Assembly: GCA_949825065.1 (NCBI GenBank)
Contig: OX463845.1
Location: 28,891,315 to 28,955,314, forward strand
Direction: 5' to 3'
Length of the DNA: 64,000 bases
DNA from: Odontocerum albicorne
Lineage: Eukaryota > Arthropoda > Insecta > Trichoptera > Odontoceridae
The translations under genes and the position numbers were made by a program. The notes under the pieces are model-generated. The model had not been told where the DNA came from, ran no database searches, and worked only from the letters and a program-made list of their open reading frames with translations. Positions 43,481-55,489 of this stretch are shown piece after piece. Each line of letters opens with the position of its first letter. Position 1 is the first letter of the stretch.

Positions 43481-45160
43481 TTAACAAATGTCCAAAACTT
43501 TTTTGATATTGTTAGATCAATTCGAAAGAAAAAGGTTAAGATTATGATCTAAAACTAAAGCAATACAATTCGTAGGAAGAATAGAAATGGGAAATATTTC
43601 AATATGGTAAAGATACGCAAGACTCCATACAATAGGTCATAAAAACAGCACGTTTAAAGCAGAACTTGGTAATTAATACATTATTGCTTCACTTGTACTA
43701 TATATATACGAGTATATCATACAATGCACGAAAGGAACTATTGTAGCTCCATTGTTGCACCTAGTGACTGCTGAAAATACCTCGATTTTGGATTTTAAAA
43801 AACGTCGAGATATCGAAAGGTGCTGTATAAATTATCATTTTTTCTCTTTAATTTCTTGGTATGTTGTGGTTCCTTAGACTTACACGTCAAATAATCCATC
43901 AGGTTGTATTATCTCACCTTCCTTCAAATAGCTCTATAAAACTCATGTAGAGCGAATTTTCTCCCAACCGATCAGTCATTCGCTGTCTCTTTCCAGTATC
44001 CCTCCACACCCAATATCCTTCTGCATGTTATCTTAAAGCCTACGACTCGGCCTGCCAAATGGCTTACTTCCATATTATTGGGCCTGCATCATTATCTTTG
44101 TTGACAGTGTCAACTAAGATCTACTCGCATGGTATATTCATGCCAACCTTATGTCGCTGGTAATCAGTGGTTGTCTCGTCAATTTTCAATGTTTTTCATT
44201 AAATATATTTTCACTCTCCTGCATCATAATTTGGTTACATATACCATAGCAATCGGTTTTTGAAGATTGTATTACATACAATACAAAAAAAAACATGAAC
44301 TCACTGGACTCAGTGCAGAAGGTCACCGTTTCGAAACCCGCATCAAATAACACGAGTATATGTTTTGACTAGTTTTTTTATGGTATTAAGAAACCAATTA
44401 ATTCGGACATATCTTTTTTCATTAAAATATTAATTTTAAGCATTTATATAAATGAGAATATAAGCACCAGAGATTACTAACAGTGGTGATGATTTATGAC
44501 AAATTTAATTACTAAAGACGTATAATCTTGTGACACTAATCAACAGTCGATAAGACAATAAAGACAATGGGCAAATGAAAGAACGCTGAATACTATTGAC
44601 CACCCGATGTTCCAGTTATTTCGTTTTAACTCAGCACAGACTATACACCCCTTTAAATTTTCGTGATATTTGGTTGTTTTATTTTTTTGATATGATACAC
44701 AAAAAAATGTTTTTTCAATACTTTTGGCGAATAGGTAATTTTTTTATAAAAACGCCAAAAAAATGTGTGTGTTTTTGAAATACACACTGGCTGATATTTT
44801 ATGAATGATACATGATAGATATATATATAATTAGTTAATACAAGTCATGACTCTGACACCGAACAAAAATCACGTTTAAACCCTTCAACGTATTTACATT
44901 ATATTTCATACACATATATCATGATCCCATTTTGATCCGAGGCAAAACTTAAGTGGACATATACAAAAAAGTACAAATACTATTTCAAAAATTGGAAAAT
45001 AATGTTTCTTTTAGAGAATTAAAATGAAAATTTTGCTACGATTTTTTTAACAAACTTTTATCAAGTTACGTATCTTTTGAAAGCCCCCTTTAAAATGAGT
45101 CGTATTTGATTTTTCTATCATATAAGGTTCAGGAAATATATTTACGTATTTCCAAAACAG
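43480..45160. other. No recognised gene
   Basis: At about 44295-44335, 'cagtgcagaaggtcaccgtttcgaaaccc' contains a B-box-like string and may be a SINE relic. The rest is AT-rich and unassigned. Confidence 0.35.
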
Positions 45161-45164
45161 CGGA

Positions 45165-45525
45165 TGAGGTAGGGTTACAATGTATGACATAATACGTAAT
45201 GAATATGAACCTAAGATTGACGTGTTAAGTAAAATGAAAAAGAGCACTTTGAGACGGTTTAGGCATGTAGAACGAATGAATGAAGAAAGGTTAACAAATC
45301 AAATATATAGGAAGTGTGACGGGAAAGATTAGTAGAGGAACATGAAGAACAATATGGTTGAATCAAAGGAATTATATTTTAAAAGAACAAAACATCTAAA
45401 GTCAGAAAAATCGTAGGAGTTGTATTAGAACATGTATGGATGTAGAAAAGGCTAAGGATATATATTGAGATAGGAAATTATGGCGCTATGTCCTCCCTGC
45501 CTACCCCGATAGGGTAATGGTAACT
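45165..45525 (+). pseudogene. LINE 3' tail, plus strand
   Basis: 'gaaaaagagcactttgagacggtttaggcatgtagaacgaatgaatgaagaaaggttaacaaatcaaatatatag' encodes the KSTLRRFRHVERMNEERLTN block. After frameshifts comes 'catgtatggatgtagaaaaggctaagg' (MDVEKAKD), then 'tggcgctatgtcctccctgcctaccccgatagggtaatgg', the terminus of this family. It is the clearest free tail of the family and sets the 3' end used to read the others. Confidence 0.7.
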
Positions 45526-45539
45526 ATGTTAATATTTTT

Positions 45540-46300
45540 TTAAGATTTGCTAAAAAATCCTAAAATAATATTTTTTGGTGTGCTCTTTTTTTTGGTTTAT
45601 AATTTGCACCTATTAAGATGGGCCAGATTGCGTTTTTATTTAAATTGCGATGATTTCACATTATAAAATTTTTCATACATCAGATATTCTCTGTAAGGGA
45701 ATAAATGGGTAGGACTTAAGGTGAGAAGTAACATAAATGTAGAGACCTCGAGGATTATTAGATCACACAAGTTTTATTAACATTTTGTGGCAATATGAGA
45801 GAAAATGGAAATAATAACGTCCAGCTGGCGCAAACAACACATTATTGACACAAGATACTTGAGCCGTGGCGACCTCCAGTAACCGATCGTTAGTTAGGTT
45901 TCCCTAGCGACTAGGTACATGTCTATATCTACATACTTGCAACAACTGCCAGTTGTTGGCCACTCGACCAGGCGTGATGTAATCCCTGAACACTTCCATT
46001 GCGCTGGAAAACAATGCCGTCATAAAAATAACACGCTGTGTATTGATGGTCAGGACCGTTGTTGTTTGTCAGGTGGCCACAGCAGTCAGTGGGTGCTGAA
46101 CAATATGTCTGAGTACTGCGTTACTCCTCACTTTTTATCATATTCAGTTAGTAATCATTTTATGTGAATTAGATTTCAACAAAATAATGTTTATAATGAA
46201 ATCTTGTTCTCAACATTAGGATGTGTATGCAAACAAAACTTGAACGTAGTAAAAAATTATGAACATACATAATTTTTTACTTCATTTTATTTGTCTAAAA
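45540..46300. other. No recognised gene; one unexplained open frame
   Basis: A GC-richer patch (about 45820-46120) holds a plus-strand frame 45919-46167 (82 codons, several Cys and His: HFHCAGKQCRHKNNTLCIDG). I recognise no domain. It may be part of an unidentified transposon. Confidence 0.3.
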
Positions 46301-46309
46301 AATTCTGGT

Positions 46310-46475
46310 AGAACAGGTCGTGTCTCATTGCGTTGGACCGATCAGATCAAAGACGTTATCATATCCACTCTGTATGAGGCTTCACAGCTGGTTGAAGACA
46401 GAAATGGTTGACGAAATATTGTACAGGCCTCATCATGAAGATCACGGCCCTCGTCATAAGGATGGTTTATTATTT
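46310..46475 (+). pseudogene. LINE C-terminal tail fragment
   Basis: The plus-strand frame near 46317 reads GRVSLRWTDQIKDVIISTLY, EASQLVEDRNG, stop, RNIVQASS. This matches the '..RWTDQ..K......EA.Q..EDR..WR.LV' ending of a LINE polyprotein. Nothing upstream is recognisable. The tail differs from the RTE-like one at 24.8 kb. Confidence 0.6.
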
Positions 46476-46559
46476 GTATATAAGATCAATCATTCTTTCG
46501 TCGTTCATTCTCTTTACATGTACAAACCATTTAACCTTGTTTTTTCCATCTTATTAACG

Positions 46560-46905
46560 TAATAATAGTAATTCAAGGACAATCTATATAGTGCTCTTTA
46601 GAGAGCAGACTCTCCTCAAGGGCGATCTAACTCGGGATTCGAACCCACTAGAATTGACAGATTAAGAATGTTACAAAATATATACAAGTACAGGAAAATA
46701 ATTGAATAGGAAGGTGGTGGCAGCGGTCATTGGATTAGATACTTCCCCGAATCTGCATATGTTTGTAAAAATATATTTGATATGACCAAAAAGGCCAAAA
46801 ACTTACCAAGAGAATGCGAACTAAAAAAACGTTTGTAGCTTCCAATATGTGATAATAACACATTCAAATTGAAATTAAGCGTTGTGTTCGTGTATAATCA
46901 TTAAT
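46560..46905 (-). repeat. Dispersed repeat family D, copy 2
   Basis: This is the partner of 37740-38035, about 50 bases longer. It carries a near-perfect B-box-like string on the minus strand, 'gggttcgaatcccgag'. Orientation is given by that box only. It begins just after the LINE fragment at 46310-46475. Confidence 0.6.
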
Positions 46906-48160
46906 TGTGTTAAGACTTATCAACAAGAGTTGTCTTTCCAAAAAAAATTAAAGTGTCAACAAAAGCTGCACACGCCATCCATATCACAATACTCAGAGAT
47001 AGACCATATCACGCCCCAGGACCAGCAATACCAAAAATTATTTCATAAAATTCCGATTGAATCGATTCGAAACAATAATTTCATTCGATGATGACGAAAT
47101 CGACTTCAAAATTCGAGTCCTCTCCAAAGGAACATCTCTCAGATAGAAATTCGAAAGATACAATGGAGGCATCCTAAATCCACTATTAATTTCTATATCT
47201 ATACTATACTAAACCATACATTAATTTCTTTATCTTTCATACATTGACAATCCACACATATTATCCAGTACATGTAAGTCGTTAATCTTCAAAGTGGGCA
47301 CCGACACGTTATTATTTATTGCGATTTTTGAATATTTGATATATTTTGTTACGAATAGATAAGATTATTTTCGTCAAAATGGAGGTTTTATTTTTCGAAA
47401 ATAAACCCTGTCGATCCGGATAGCTTACCATAAACGCTCAACACTAAGTTTTGAAACGGGGTATATGTGTATTTCGCTGAAAACTGTTTTAACATAATCA
47501 ATTTTAATCGATTTTTTTAGTACGTCATCTTTTTTTCTTTATCAGTCACCAACTATTCACTGCAGGATATAAGCTTTCCCAGTGGCTTACAGCCGTGATC
47601 TGTCCTTGATTACGAGATGCCATCTGGATCCCAACATAGTCATCATCTCATCCGCCCAGTTTTCTAAACTGAGGATAACATAATATGTATCTATATGGAA
47701 TACTTTGGGAAATTTTAGGGCAGAAGTGCAAGAAGATGAGGCTCCTGATTGAAGAATTTAACGGGAGTAAGACCATTATACCACACCTGTGTTACTGCCA
47801 CAATCAAAATGATTGTCAACCTTCGAAAAGAAGAACTTGAAAGAATATTTGCAGTCTATCATACAGAATGCAAACCTGACTTCACATTTTCACAAGTTAC
47901 ACTTTTTATTATAAATACTTGCATTTTATTAATTTTAACTTTTTACTCTCTTTTTTGGTTTTGTTTTTGTCAGATCCTTATTTTAAGATCATGATCCACT
48001 GTTTTTTATTTTCAAACTTCTGTTGGTCGTTGGTAGATCCAATGTAAAATGTTTTTTCCCCAATCAATGGCAGTTCTTTACATATTTAGTTAGAAAACTG
48101 TCCTTTTTTTCTATTTATTCATCAGATATTCTCTGCTGTTAAGGAATCAAATAATAATAT
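46906..48160. other. No recognised gene
   Basis: Open frames at 46882-47091 and 47749-47994 (+) are short and unmatched. A GC-richer spot lies at about 47405-47460. Confidence 0.35.
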
Positions 48161-48166
48161 ACTATA

Positions 48167-49026
48167 CTATGCGTATCCAGAAAGTAAGTGTACTGGGGCT
48201 CTCACGACCGGATGGATTTTATTTTCGACATGTTGGCTACACTTCCGTGTAGCCTGACCCTTCCCGAGACCGGTTCGAGGTCAGTACGTTGAGAAGTGTC
48301 GACGCGACAACACGCTTCGTGAAAAATGTCAATCCAATCTCCCGCCAAGTGCGAAATACGCGGCGTCATCCATTATCTCGTTTGGAAAGGAAAACCTCCG
48401 GTTGAGGTTTATAATGAGGTGAAAACTGCATATGGTGATAAAGCTATGAATCGTACGAGTGTGTACAAGTGGTGTCGCGAGTTTAAAAACGGTCACATCA
48501 CACCTCTTCACCCTCCGCCAAAAAGTTCAAAACCACAATTTCAGCCAAGAAAATCATGGCATCCGTGTTTTGGGACTGTCAAGGCATAATTTTAATTGAA
48601 TATATGCCTCAAGGGGAGACCATCAACCCTGCAAGATACTGTGAGACCCTAGCCAACGCCACGAAGGAACTGCTCGCCTCGTTTAAATGGGATGTCCTGA
48701 ACCATCCCGCGCATTCCCCTGACCTAGCACCTTCAGATTACTATCTCTTTACCTCCCTGAAGCTGCACATGGGTGGAAAAAGGTTTTCAACCGACGAGGA
48801 GGTAAATGAGGAGGTGGAGAAGTGGACGGAGGGGTTGGCGGGAAACTACTTCGAGGAAGGCATCAAAAAGTTGATACCCCGCTTCACCACCTGCATTGAG
48901 AGGAATGGAGACTATGTCGAAAAATAGCTTACATATGTACTACGGTAACCACGTAATTTTTTTGTTTAAATAAAAAAAATTGTAGCCTACAAAAATTCAG
49001 TACACTTACTTTCTGGATATGCCTCG
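48167..49026 (+). mobile_element. Internally deleted mariner transposon
   Basis: The inverted ends 'ctatgcgtatccagaaagtaagtgtactg' (left) and its near-complement 'cagtacacttactttctggatatgcctcg' (right) are flanked by TA at 48165-48166 and 49027-49028. The element is 860 bp, against about 1.3 kb for complete mariners, and contains the start and end of a mariner transposase without the middle. Intact ends and a readable C-terminal frame suggest it is the youngest DNA transposon in the window. It could be moved in trans by a related transposase. Confidence 0.92.
48326..48927 (+). pseudogene. Mariner transposase, internal deletions
   Basis: Frame one starts at 48326 (MSIQSPAKCEIRGVIHYLVW..., KPPVEVYNEVKTAYGDKAMN, TSVYKWCREFKNGHI). 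This is the N-terminal helix-turn-helix region of mariner transposases. After about 48500 it runs into a deletion junction. The second frame, from KFKTTISAKKIMASVFWDCQ (ATG at 48556), continues with GIILIEYMPQGETINPARYC and ETLANATKELL. It then jumps to FKWDVLNHPAHSPDLAPSDY (third catalytic Asp region) and ends normally at GDYVEK, stop 48927. The first Asp region (upstream of MASVFWD) and the second (HDNARPH block) are both missing, so it is catalytically dead. Confidence 0.92.
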
Positions 49027-49431
49027 TATAAGGAAATTTACAAAGGAAAATACATAAATAAAAAAATGGATAGTTGTGCAATAAAATTTATATATTTTTT
49101 TCCAGTCTAATATTTTTTAAACTGTAATATCAAATACAATTCGATTGATATGAGAATTTTGGTAATGCACGTATGTGCAATTTTTTTTTATAAAATTGAT
49201 TTTTGTTTATGTTACATATTTTTAAATCATAATTAAAGCAATTTATATTTTTTTTGAAAAAAAAAAACGTATTTTTACTACTTACAATATTTACATTTCT
49301 TAAAAACTAATAAACTTATAAAGGATTTCATGTTTATAGAACAAATAAAAAAAAACAATCACAGAACAAAATGTTTAAAAGCGTTTTGTTTTCAGTACAT
49401 TCAGATAGATTTTTTCAAAAATTGTCAGGTA

Positions 49432-49698
49432 CAGGTATCCCTCGTTATACGCGATCTCGCGCTTAAGTGCGATTCAAATAAAAATTATAAAAATTATATT
49501 GACAGTCAATTAGAATTTTCTCGGTTGAAATTAATAAGTTATATAGGTCTTCTAATTGTGCATAATAACTTTTTTATTTTTTCGTTAACGTGTTTTTCGT
49601 TTCAAGCCCTTACCCAGATTAAAATAAATTTAATTTACGTGTTATTGTAGCTATGAAATTTTTAAACCAATTAAAAGCGTAAAACAATGGATACCTAC
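49432..49698. mobile_element. Probable pogo-like MITE, degenerate
   Basis: The left tip 'caggtatccctcgttatacgcg' (49432, preceded by TA) is partly inverted at 'agcgtaaaacaatggatacct' (ending about 49696). The tip style is that of Tigger/pogo MITEs. The right end is worn and the right TA is displaced, so the boundary is approximate. Confidence 0.4.
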
Positions 49699-49699
49699 G

Positions 49700-51320
49700 T
49701 ATGCAATTCATCCAAGTAAAAGATATTGGAATTTACTGCTTTTGTATTGAATGTACTATAGTGAAATCAGATAAAATATTAAACATTTTGTTTTACAAAA
49801 TTTAGAAAAGAAGTGAAAATATAAGAAAAAACATAGATATTATATAATAAACCATATAAAACAAGTAACATTGCGACTTGGAAACAGGTACGTAAACAAT
49901 TTTCCTACATCCTCACATATATTATTATATACTCCTGTTACTTTACACACGTATTAACATCAATATATAACAGAATAAACATAATACAAAAAGTCCACGA
50001 AAAATATTTGTTAATAAATATGTCTTAGTGAATTTAATTTGGAAGTCATGAAAGAAAAATGTTTAATTTTCCAATGTGGAACTTTATATTGTACATTTAC
50101 TCAATTTTAAAAAATCAATTGAGAGTTAATGACATTCAAATTAAGGGCTTATTATTCATTATTACATCATGCCCCGTAACGAAGTTTGAGGAATCGGATG
50201 TATGTGAACAATCGTTAAAGAAAAAAAAAGGTTTAGTGGCAAACTTAATATTAAAAGAAACAGTTTGCAACATTCCCAGCTGTAATCTAAATTCATTTAT
50301 ACATCATTCATTCATTATATCAGCCAGTTATCATTCATCCATTTTTTATAATTTAAGCTCCTTTGATGCCACATTCAACTTTTATAATTTTATATTTATA
50401 ATTATATCAAAAAACGAGATCGGCTGTAGGAGAAACAATACATGATTAAGTTATTATATTGTTGTATACTAAAACACGCGAGTGCCGTTTTACCAATCAA
50501 CCACTACAGTGGTCGATGCTTAAGAGCTCTTGAGATATCCTTCCGATGGTTTCTGGTGACTCTTCTTCTAGTTTAACGATCTATTCTATTGCAGTACTTC
50601 ATCGAGGTCCCGGATATCTAAGTCCACTTCCCGAAACGAATTAAATATAAACACTTTATATTTTACAGTTTATATATTATTTTTATATTAATTTCTAGTT
50701 CAACACGAGAGCGGCCTGTCTTGTTGTGATGTCTTTTCAGGGTTCTGTAACAAAAGAGAAAACAAATAAATTAGTTATCGTTTAAATAATTGTTATCATT
50801 AGTACATTCAATGGGTGTTGTTAAATTCCTGAAAACTGGTTGTTTCCGAGACACTTCAAATGCACTCGTGTGCAAATTCAAAAACAAATACTATGTTTGC
50901 GTCATTGCTATATTTGCATTGCGTTTAATATAAAAAGTTCATGAATAAATTTCATATTACGAGTATAAATTCCAATCAAATCATCAGCACATGATAAAAC
51001 CGGTGTTATTTGTTACATTATGGACGTGAGGGTGTTCCCCTAAACATTTAACCTTTTCTTTAACATAGTGAATTTGTTTGATTAAACTAATACACATAGT
51101 ATAATGGATCCCCTTTTACATGTTGTCACGGTGTGATCAAAATGTACACTGGGATATCTGTTGTGAATAAAGAAGCCAAAAAGTGTATCGTCCATATCAC
51201 GAATCAACATCTGGCCTTTTATGATCTACAGAACCATTATTGTGAGTGATGAAGATTGCGCAAAACCTAGACCGATGGATTTTGCACCTGAATCTTTCTT
51301 AACATTCTTGGAAATAAATG
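49700..51320. other. AT-rich stretch with no recognised gene
   Basis: I see no element. The frame 50059-50445 (+, 128 codons) is driven by AT-rich composition (poly-Lys, Phe and Ile) and matches nothing. Confidence 0.35.
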
Positions 51321-51327
51321 AAAGAGT

Positions 51328-51783
51328 TTGTTTGTATGGAACGCGGATGAATCCATTCCATTGTTAAGAAAAGGTCATAAAGAAACATACAAGACGTTCG
51401 TAACATCTGTTCGTTGGATTGGTTTTATTATTGTATTGTTCAACCCCTATTTTTTAATTTATAATAAAATGATGTTTATAAGACGTAAATTAAAAGCGAT
51501 TTTATTCATGACAGTCGGGTCCATATTGGATAATTTGGTTTTGTCAACTGAACTAAGTGAACATAATGGGGGATATCCTGGACATCTGTGCAGCGCATCT
51601 GCGCGCCTAATAACCGGGCCAAAGAGGCGGGAAGGGGAATTCCCCGTCGACAATCTATTGACCTTCTGCCATAGTCATAACACCAAGAACATGCGGAGCT
51701 TAATCAGCAATTATTGCGCCACTTTAAAGGCAAAAAACGATGGCATCTACGTATGTTACGTGTTGACTCAATCACCTTCGTAG
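51328..51783 (+). other. Open frame over a GC-richer island, unrecognised
   Basis: The 151-codon plus-strand frame has an AT-driven first half. The second half (about 51550-51740) has a GC-richer, balanced composition (HNGGYPGHLCSASARLITGP...). The island is also open on the minus strand (51653-51459), and it contains the palindrome 'ggggaattcccc' (51634-51645), the shape of a kappaB/Rel site. I favour conserved noncoding DNA or a decayed exon over a gene. Confidence 0.25.
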
Positions 51784-51789
51784 TAGGTA

Positions 51790-52690
51790 CTAATTGGTTT
51801 CAAAATAAGGAAAATCATATAAATATTCCTTTAACACAAATATATACGAGTAATACAAGGATGTGATATTGTTACTTACAGGGAAATTTTAAATTGTAAA
51901 AACGCTTTTTTTGTTTTACTACCCAAAGTTTATAATAACGAATAAAAACAAAAATTCTAACTGTTAAATTATTTTCCAAAAAACAATACGTAGATATTAT
52001 ATTAAGGCTACTATGGTATATCATTAACGATATATTAATAAACTCGGATCGAATATTTATAATTCTCGAGGTATTCATACATTGTAGAATAACCATACAA
52101 TTTTTTTTACAATTAAAAAAAATCTTATAAAATTTTCCGTTGTAAAATATAAAATCAACAAAAAAATAACAAAAACCTAATGTGTAAACAGCGCAACTTT
52201 GAGCAACGACTTTTTAAAAATATCTTTCCAGATTTTCTTGAGCAGATGGGCCGGGCCGACCGGCCCAAGATACTGGATGAATGCTATTCTATGATAATGG
52301 TCCGTTGGTTTTTTCAATGGTTTATCCTCATACATAATATTATAACGATACACGTGTGCGATACAAGGGAAGTTTTACAAATTTGCACGTGTTCCTGGAT
52401 GCTACGATTGATATTTATTCATTGCATCTCCAATAAGGGAGTGGGGTCCCGAACATCTGACGGTTATGGTTCTGATGTATTTGCCCACGTGTACTCTCTT
52501 AGTCTCGTTACTGGGGTTATTATTAGGATGGTCATAACACACTAGGTCAAATTATTTGGGCTAAATAACATACTTTGTCATTATTAATCTGGTACTTCTA
52601 ATATTATTTTTATTTTGTTATTTAAACAAATGTACAGTATTAAGTTATATAGGATTAAATTACCATTGAAAAAACTTCATTTCGTTTTGT
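51790..52690. other. No recognised gene
   Basis: The open frame 52180-52545 (+, 121 codons) matches no family. It spans a local palindrome-like 'gggccgggccgaccggccc' at about 52247-52265. Confidence 0.35.
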
Positions 52691-52700
52691 CTACTTCACA

Positions 52701-52833
52701 CAGGGCCTCTCAGAGAGGGAGACCAGAAAAGGCAGTTAATATTAGCCGGCCTCACAATTTTCGAGTCCTTAATTTTCAACTTCGTCATATTTTGAAGGGG
52801 GGGTCTAAAAAATATCGGCTATCCCGGGCCCTG
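52701..52833. mobile_element. hAT-like MITE (candidate)
   Basis: The ends CAGGGCC (52701) and GGCCCTG (to 52833) are inverted. The 8 bases outside are 'acttcaca' and 'actataca', which agree at six of eight positions, as expected for an old 8-bp hAT target duplication. It is 133 bp with no coding. The inverted ends are short beyond seven bases, so this is a moderate call. Confidence 0.45.
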
Positions 52834-53049
52834 ACTATACATATTAAAATCACTGATCGAATTTTTTAAGCTTCGAAATTCCTGAGACAAATATTCATTA
52901 ACCTATGAATTTCGTATTTTTTATAGTTTTATATATGGATATCATGATTTTATGATTAAAATTAAACAAAAAAATCTGTCTATATATTTTCTTTGAACCT
53001 TCTAAATTAAATTAAAATTGACACCTAAAAGGATATAATGTGGTTAAAG

Positions 53050-53360
53050 CACAGTCGATTCGCTTTTATCACGTGTCCCGCAGCGAGCAGCAGGCGTTAC
53101 GAGTATTGCCGATCGTGGTGACAAAATAAGACAGGACACGTCTCGGATTGATTCAGCCGAATGGCATGCGCGGTCTCGGCCAGTAATTGTATTGTCTCTG
53201 CAGAGTACCAGCTCCACCGGTGGAGCGGCCGTTCATCATGGCGCCGCGTGACCCGCAGGTCGCGCAGCTGTGCTCTGTGCTGTACTGCCGCCGCCCGTCT
53301 CGCATTGCCGACGCTGAGAGACCAACGATACGGAAGAAGTAGATTCGGAATACACAAGAA
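53050..53360. promoter_or_regulatory. GC- and CpG-rich island, possible promoter, exon or enhancer
   Basis: This is a strongly GC-rich island in AT-rich surroundings, with many CpG dinucleotides and a perfect 14-base palindrome 'ctccaccggtggag' (53212-53225). On the plus strand, 'attgtctctgcag' resembles a splice acceptor. One frame after it runs 45 codons (VPAPPVERPFIMAPRDPQVA...) to a stop near 53340, with an ATG in good context ('catcatgg'). I recognise no protein. Unmethylated promoter CpG islands are unusual in insects, so the CpG content itself is only mild support. Confidence 0.3.
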
Positions 53361-53399
53361 CCACGATATTAAAAAAACCGCGAAAATAATATTTGAGTA

Positions 53400-54505
53400 A
53401 CAAACAACTTAAATTGGTAAATTGGTATACTCACGCAAAAAAGAAGAATCTCTTTAATGATGAGACAAGAGGTTTTAATAAGAAAATTATTGAAATTATC
53501 TACTCAGTAGAATAAAAGATCAAACTAATGACATATGTTAACGCTAACATTTAATATTTTTAAATTTTAAGGGAGTGTCACCGTTTCATTGGAAAGTTCT
53601 TTAATTAAGAAAATATATGTATATAATGTGCTTCTTACTCAATTTTAAGTTTTTTATCATTTGCGTTTTAAAACACACAATGATAAATAAATATAGAACA
53701 CAAAGTATTGGGAAAGTAGCTTGAACATAAAAGATGAATAATTGTGTACAATTTTATTTGAGTGTCATAATCGGGGTTTGAGTGCATCGATCAGATACTT
53801 GGTCGAAAGATCCAAGATTGGACTGTGAAACCGAACTACGAGTATATTCTGGACAAACACGCGGACACGGAAAAAAGTCGTGAACAGTGAGAAACAAAGT
53901 TAATTAAGATTAATAACTTATTTATGTAACAGTTCGATTTCATCAACACAGTTACATTTATCTAATTGTATTAATAGAAACATGCACGACTTATTTGAAT
54001 AAAAATAAAAGTATAAATAACAATACGAGTATGTCAAAGAATTATAAATTGCTCTGACCCTCAAGTCACAATTTGTGAAATCTTGTTAAACGAGTTTCAA
54101 CAAATGCAAAAGTTTTTTTTTGTTACGATATTAGTATAAAGTTTCATGCTTCCATGACAATTTTAGTCTCTTAAGATCCCTCGCATACTGCAACCTCTGA
54201 GCGGTTGGGAGATGGCGGGAGATTAGATTGGTTTCACTTGCAAATTTAATTTAATTAATTTATAAAACTTAAGTTGATTGTATAATTGAGTAAGTCTCGA
54301 GAAAACTCCATCCTGTTTGGTGTGTGCAATTATATTTTTTACTCGATGTTAGGAGAGAAAAAATACTCAAATCGTTTTTTCATTATTTTTCCATGATATA
54401 TGTGTCATGTTACATTGGTATTTTTATGTATAATTTTTTTTTAAATATTTGTATTCAGAGTTGTTAGTTTTTTTATGATAGTGATACGTTATCTTTTGTT
54501 TTATA
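53400..54505. other. AT-rich stretch with no recognised gene
   Basis: I see no element or credible coding frame. Confidence 0.35.
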
Positions 54506-54508
54506 ATT

Positions 54509-54596
54509 GTTACTGTGAAATATATGATAGACGCTTAAGTGTCGTTTATTTTGTTACTGTGAAATATATGATAGATGCTTAAGTGTCGTTTATTTT
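54509..54596. repeat. Two tandem units of 44 bp
   Basis: 'gttactgtgaaatatatgat' begins at 54509 and 54553. The copies (each ending '...cttaagtgtcgtttatttt') differ at one position, so the duplication is very recent. Confidence 0.95.
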
Positions 54597-54729
54597 GTCA
54601 AGAAAAAAAAGTATTTCTTAATTTGACTTATTTCCTTGCTTGTTTCATATACTTTTCTTAGAAAATCTTAGAATTTATAAAACTTAGATTTATACTCGTA
54701 GTTATAAATATAAATGTATGCTTTTTAAT

Positions 54730-55110
54730 AACGAGGAAGATGAATTGATACGCGTTGTTCAACGCTCCGAATCACATCACAATAGCTGAAAATAATCCAA
54801 TAATTACACACGTAGACAACACGTGCGCAGACCAAGCGGGGAGAGGAGTCTCGGCCATCTGCAATGCGCGAGGAATTATTTTGGGTTGAAAGAGAGTGCC
54901 ATGTGTCCATCCCTATTTCGGGATGTTGTCACCCTCTGCGGGCCAGAAGCCGGCGGATAAATATACACTCCTCTTGCACATCCACGTGCATGGAGGAAAT
55001 AATCATCATTTGTTGGAATTCTTGACATGTACCATTTTTCGGCATCATAAATGCCCACGTGGCTCGCAGTTGCTCTCTTAGCATCGGTGGGCTATACTTA
55101 AAATACACCT
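54730..55110. promoter_or_regulatory. Candidate conserved noncoding island (inference)
   Basis: This patch is GC-richer and stop-poor on both strands (frames at 54725-54910, 54876-55058 and 54929-55117 on minus, 54896-55081 on plus) with no dominant frame. It contains 'cgaggaattattttgggttg' and 'gcccacgtggc'. Simultaneous openness of several frames argues against one real coding frame. Confidence 0.25.
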
Positions 55111-55489
55111 TTACCAACGCGGCTATTTCTTAATCTAACTTTTGCATACGGACGCGAAGATCCGAATAATAAATCGACTAAATTATGTGTTTTGTTTTAA
55201 GATTACAAATTGATATTAGCATTAAACTAATTATAATAAATTTGATCGACACGTTTTTATATGAATTTTTTGTAACTGAAAATTAGTATGATTTTAGAGA
55301 GAAACGTTTTCCCATTCAAAAATTTACCTTCAATTTAATTCTAATCGTAAAAAATGCATACATATTTGTGTTGTTATAAACATATTGTTAACACGATAAA
55401 CTATTGCTGACAATAAATTATCTAAGCATAAAAAATGCAACTGCGTAATAATAGTGAACTCATTGTGTTAGCTGAGTTGCCATAATAAT

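Noticed and set aside
50518..50640. Possible mariner helix-turn-helix fragment on the minus strand
   Set aside because: A few residues suggest it, but the frames are broken and no catalytic block is nearby.
52180..52545. 121-codon plus-strand frame
   Set aside because: No recognisable domain; the mixed composition and lack of context do not support a gene.
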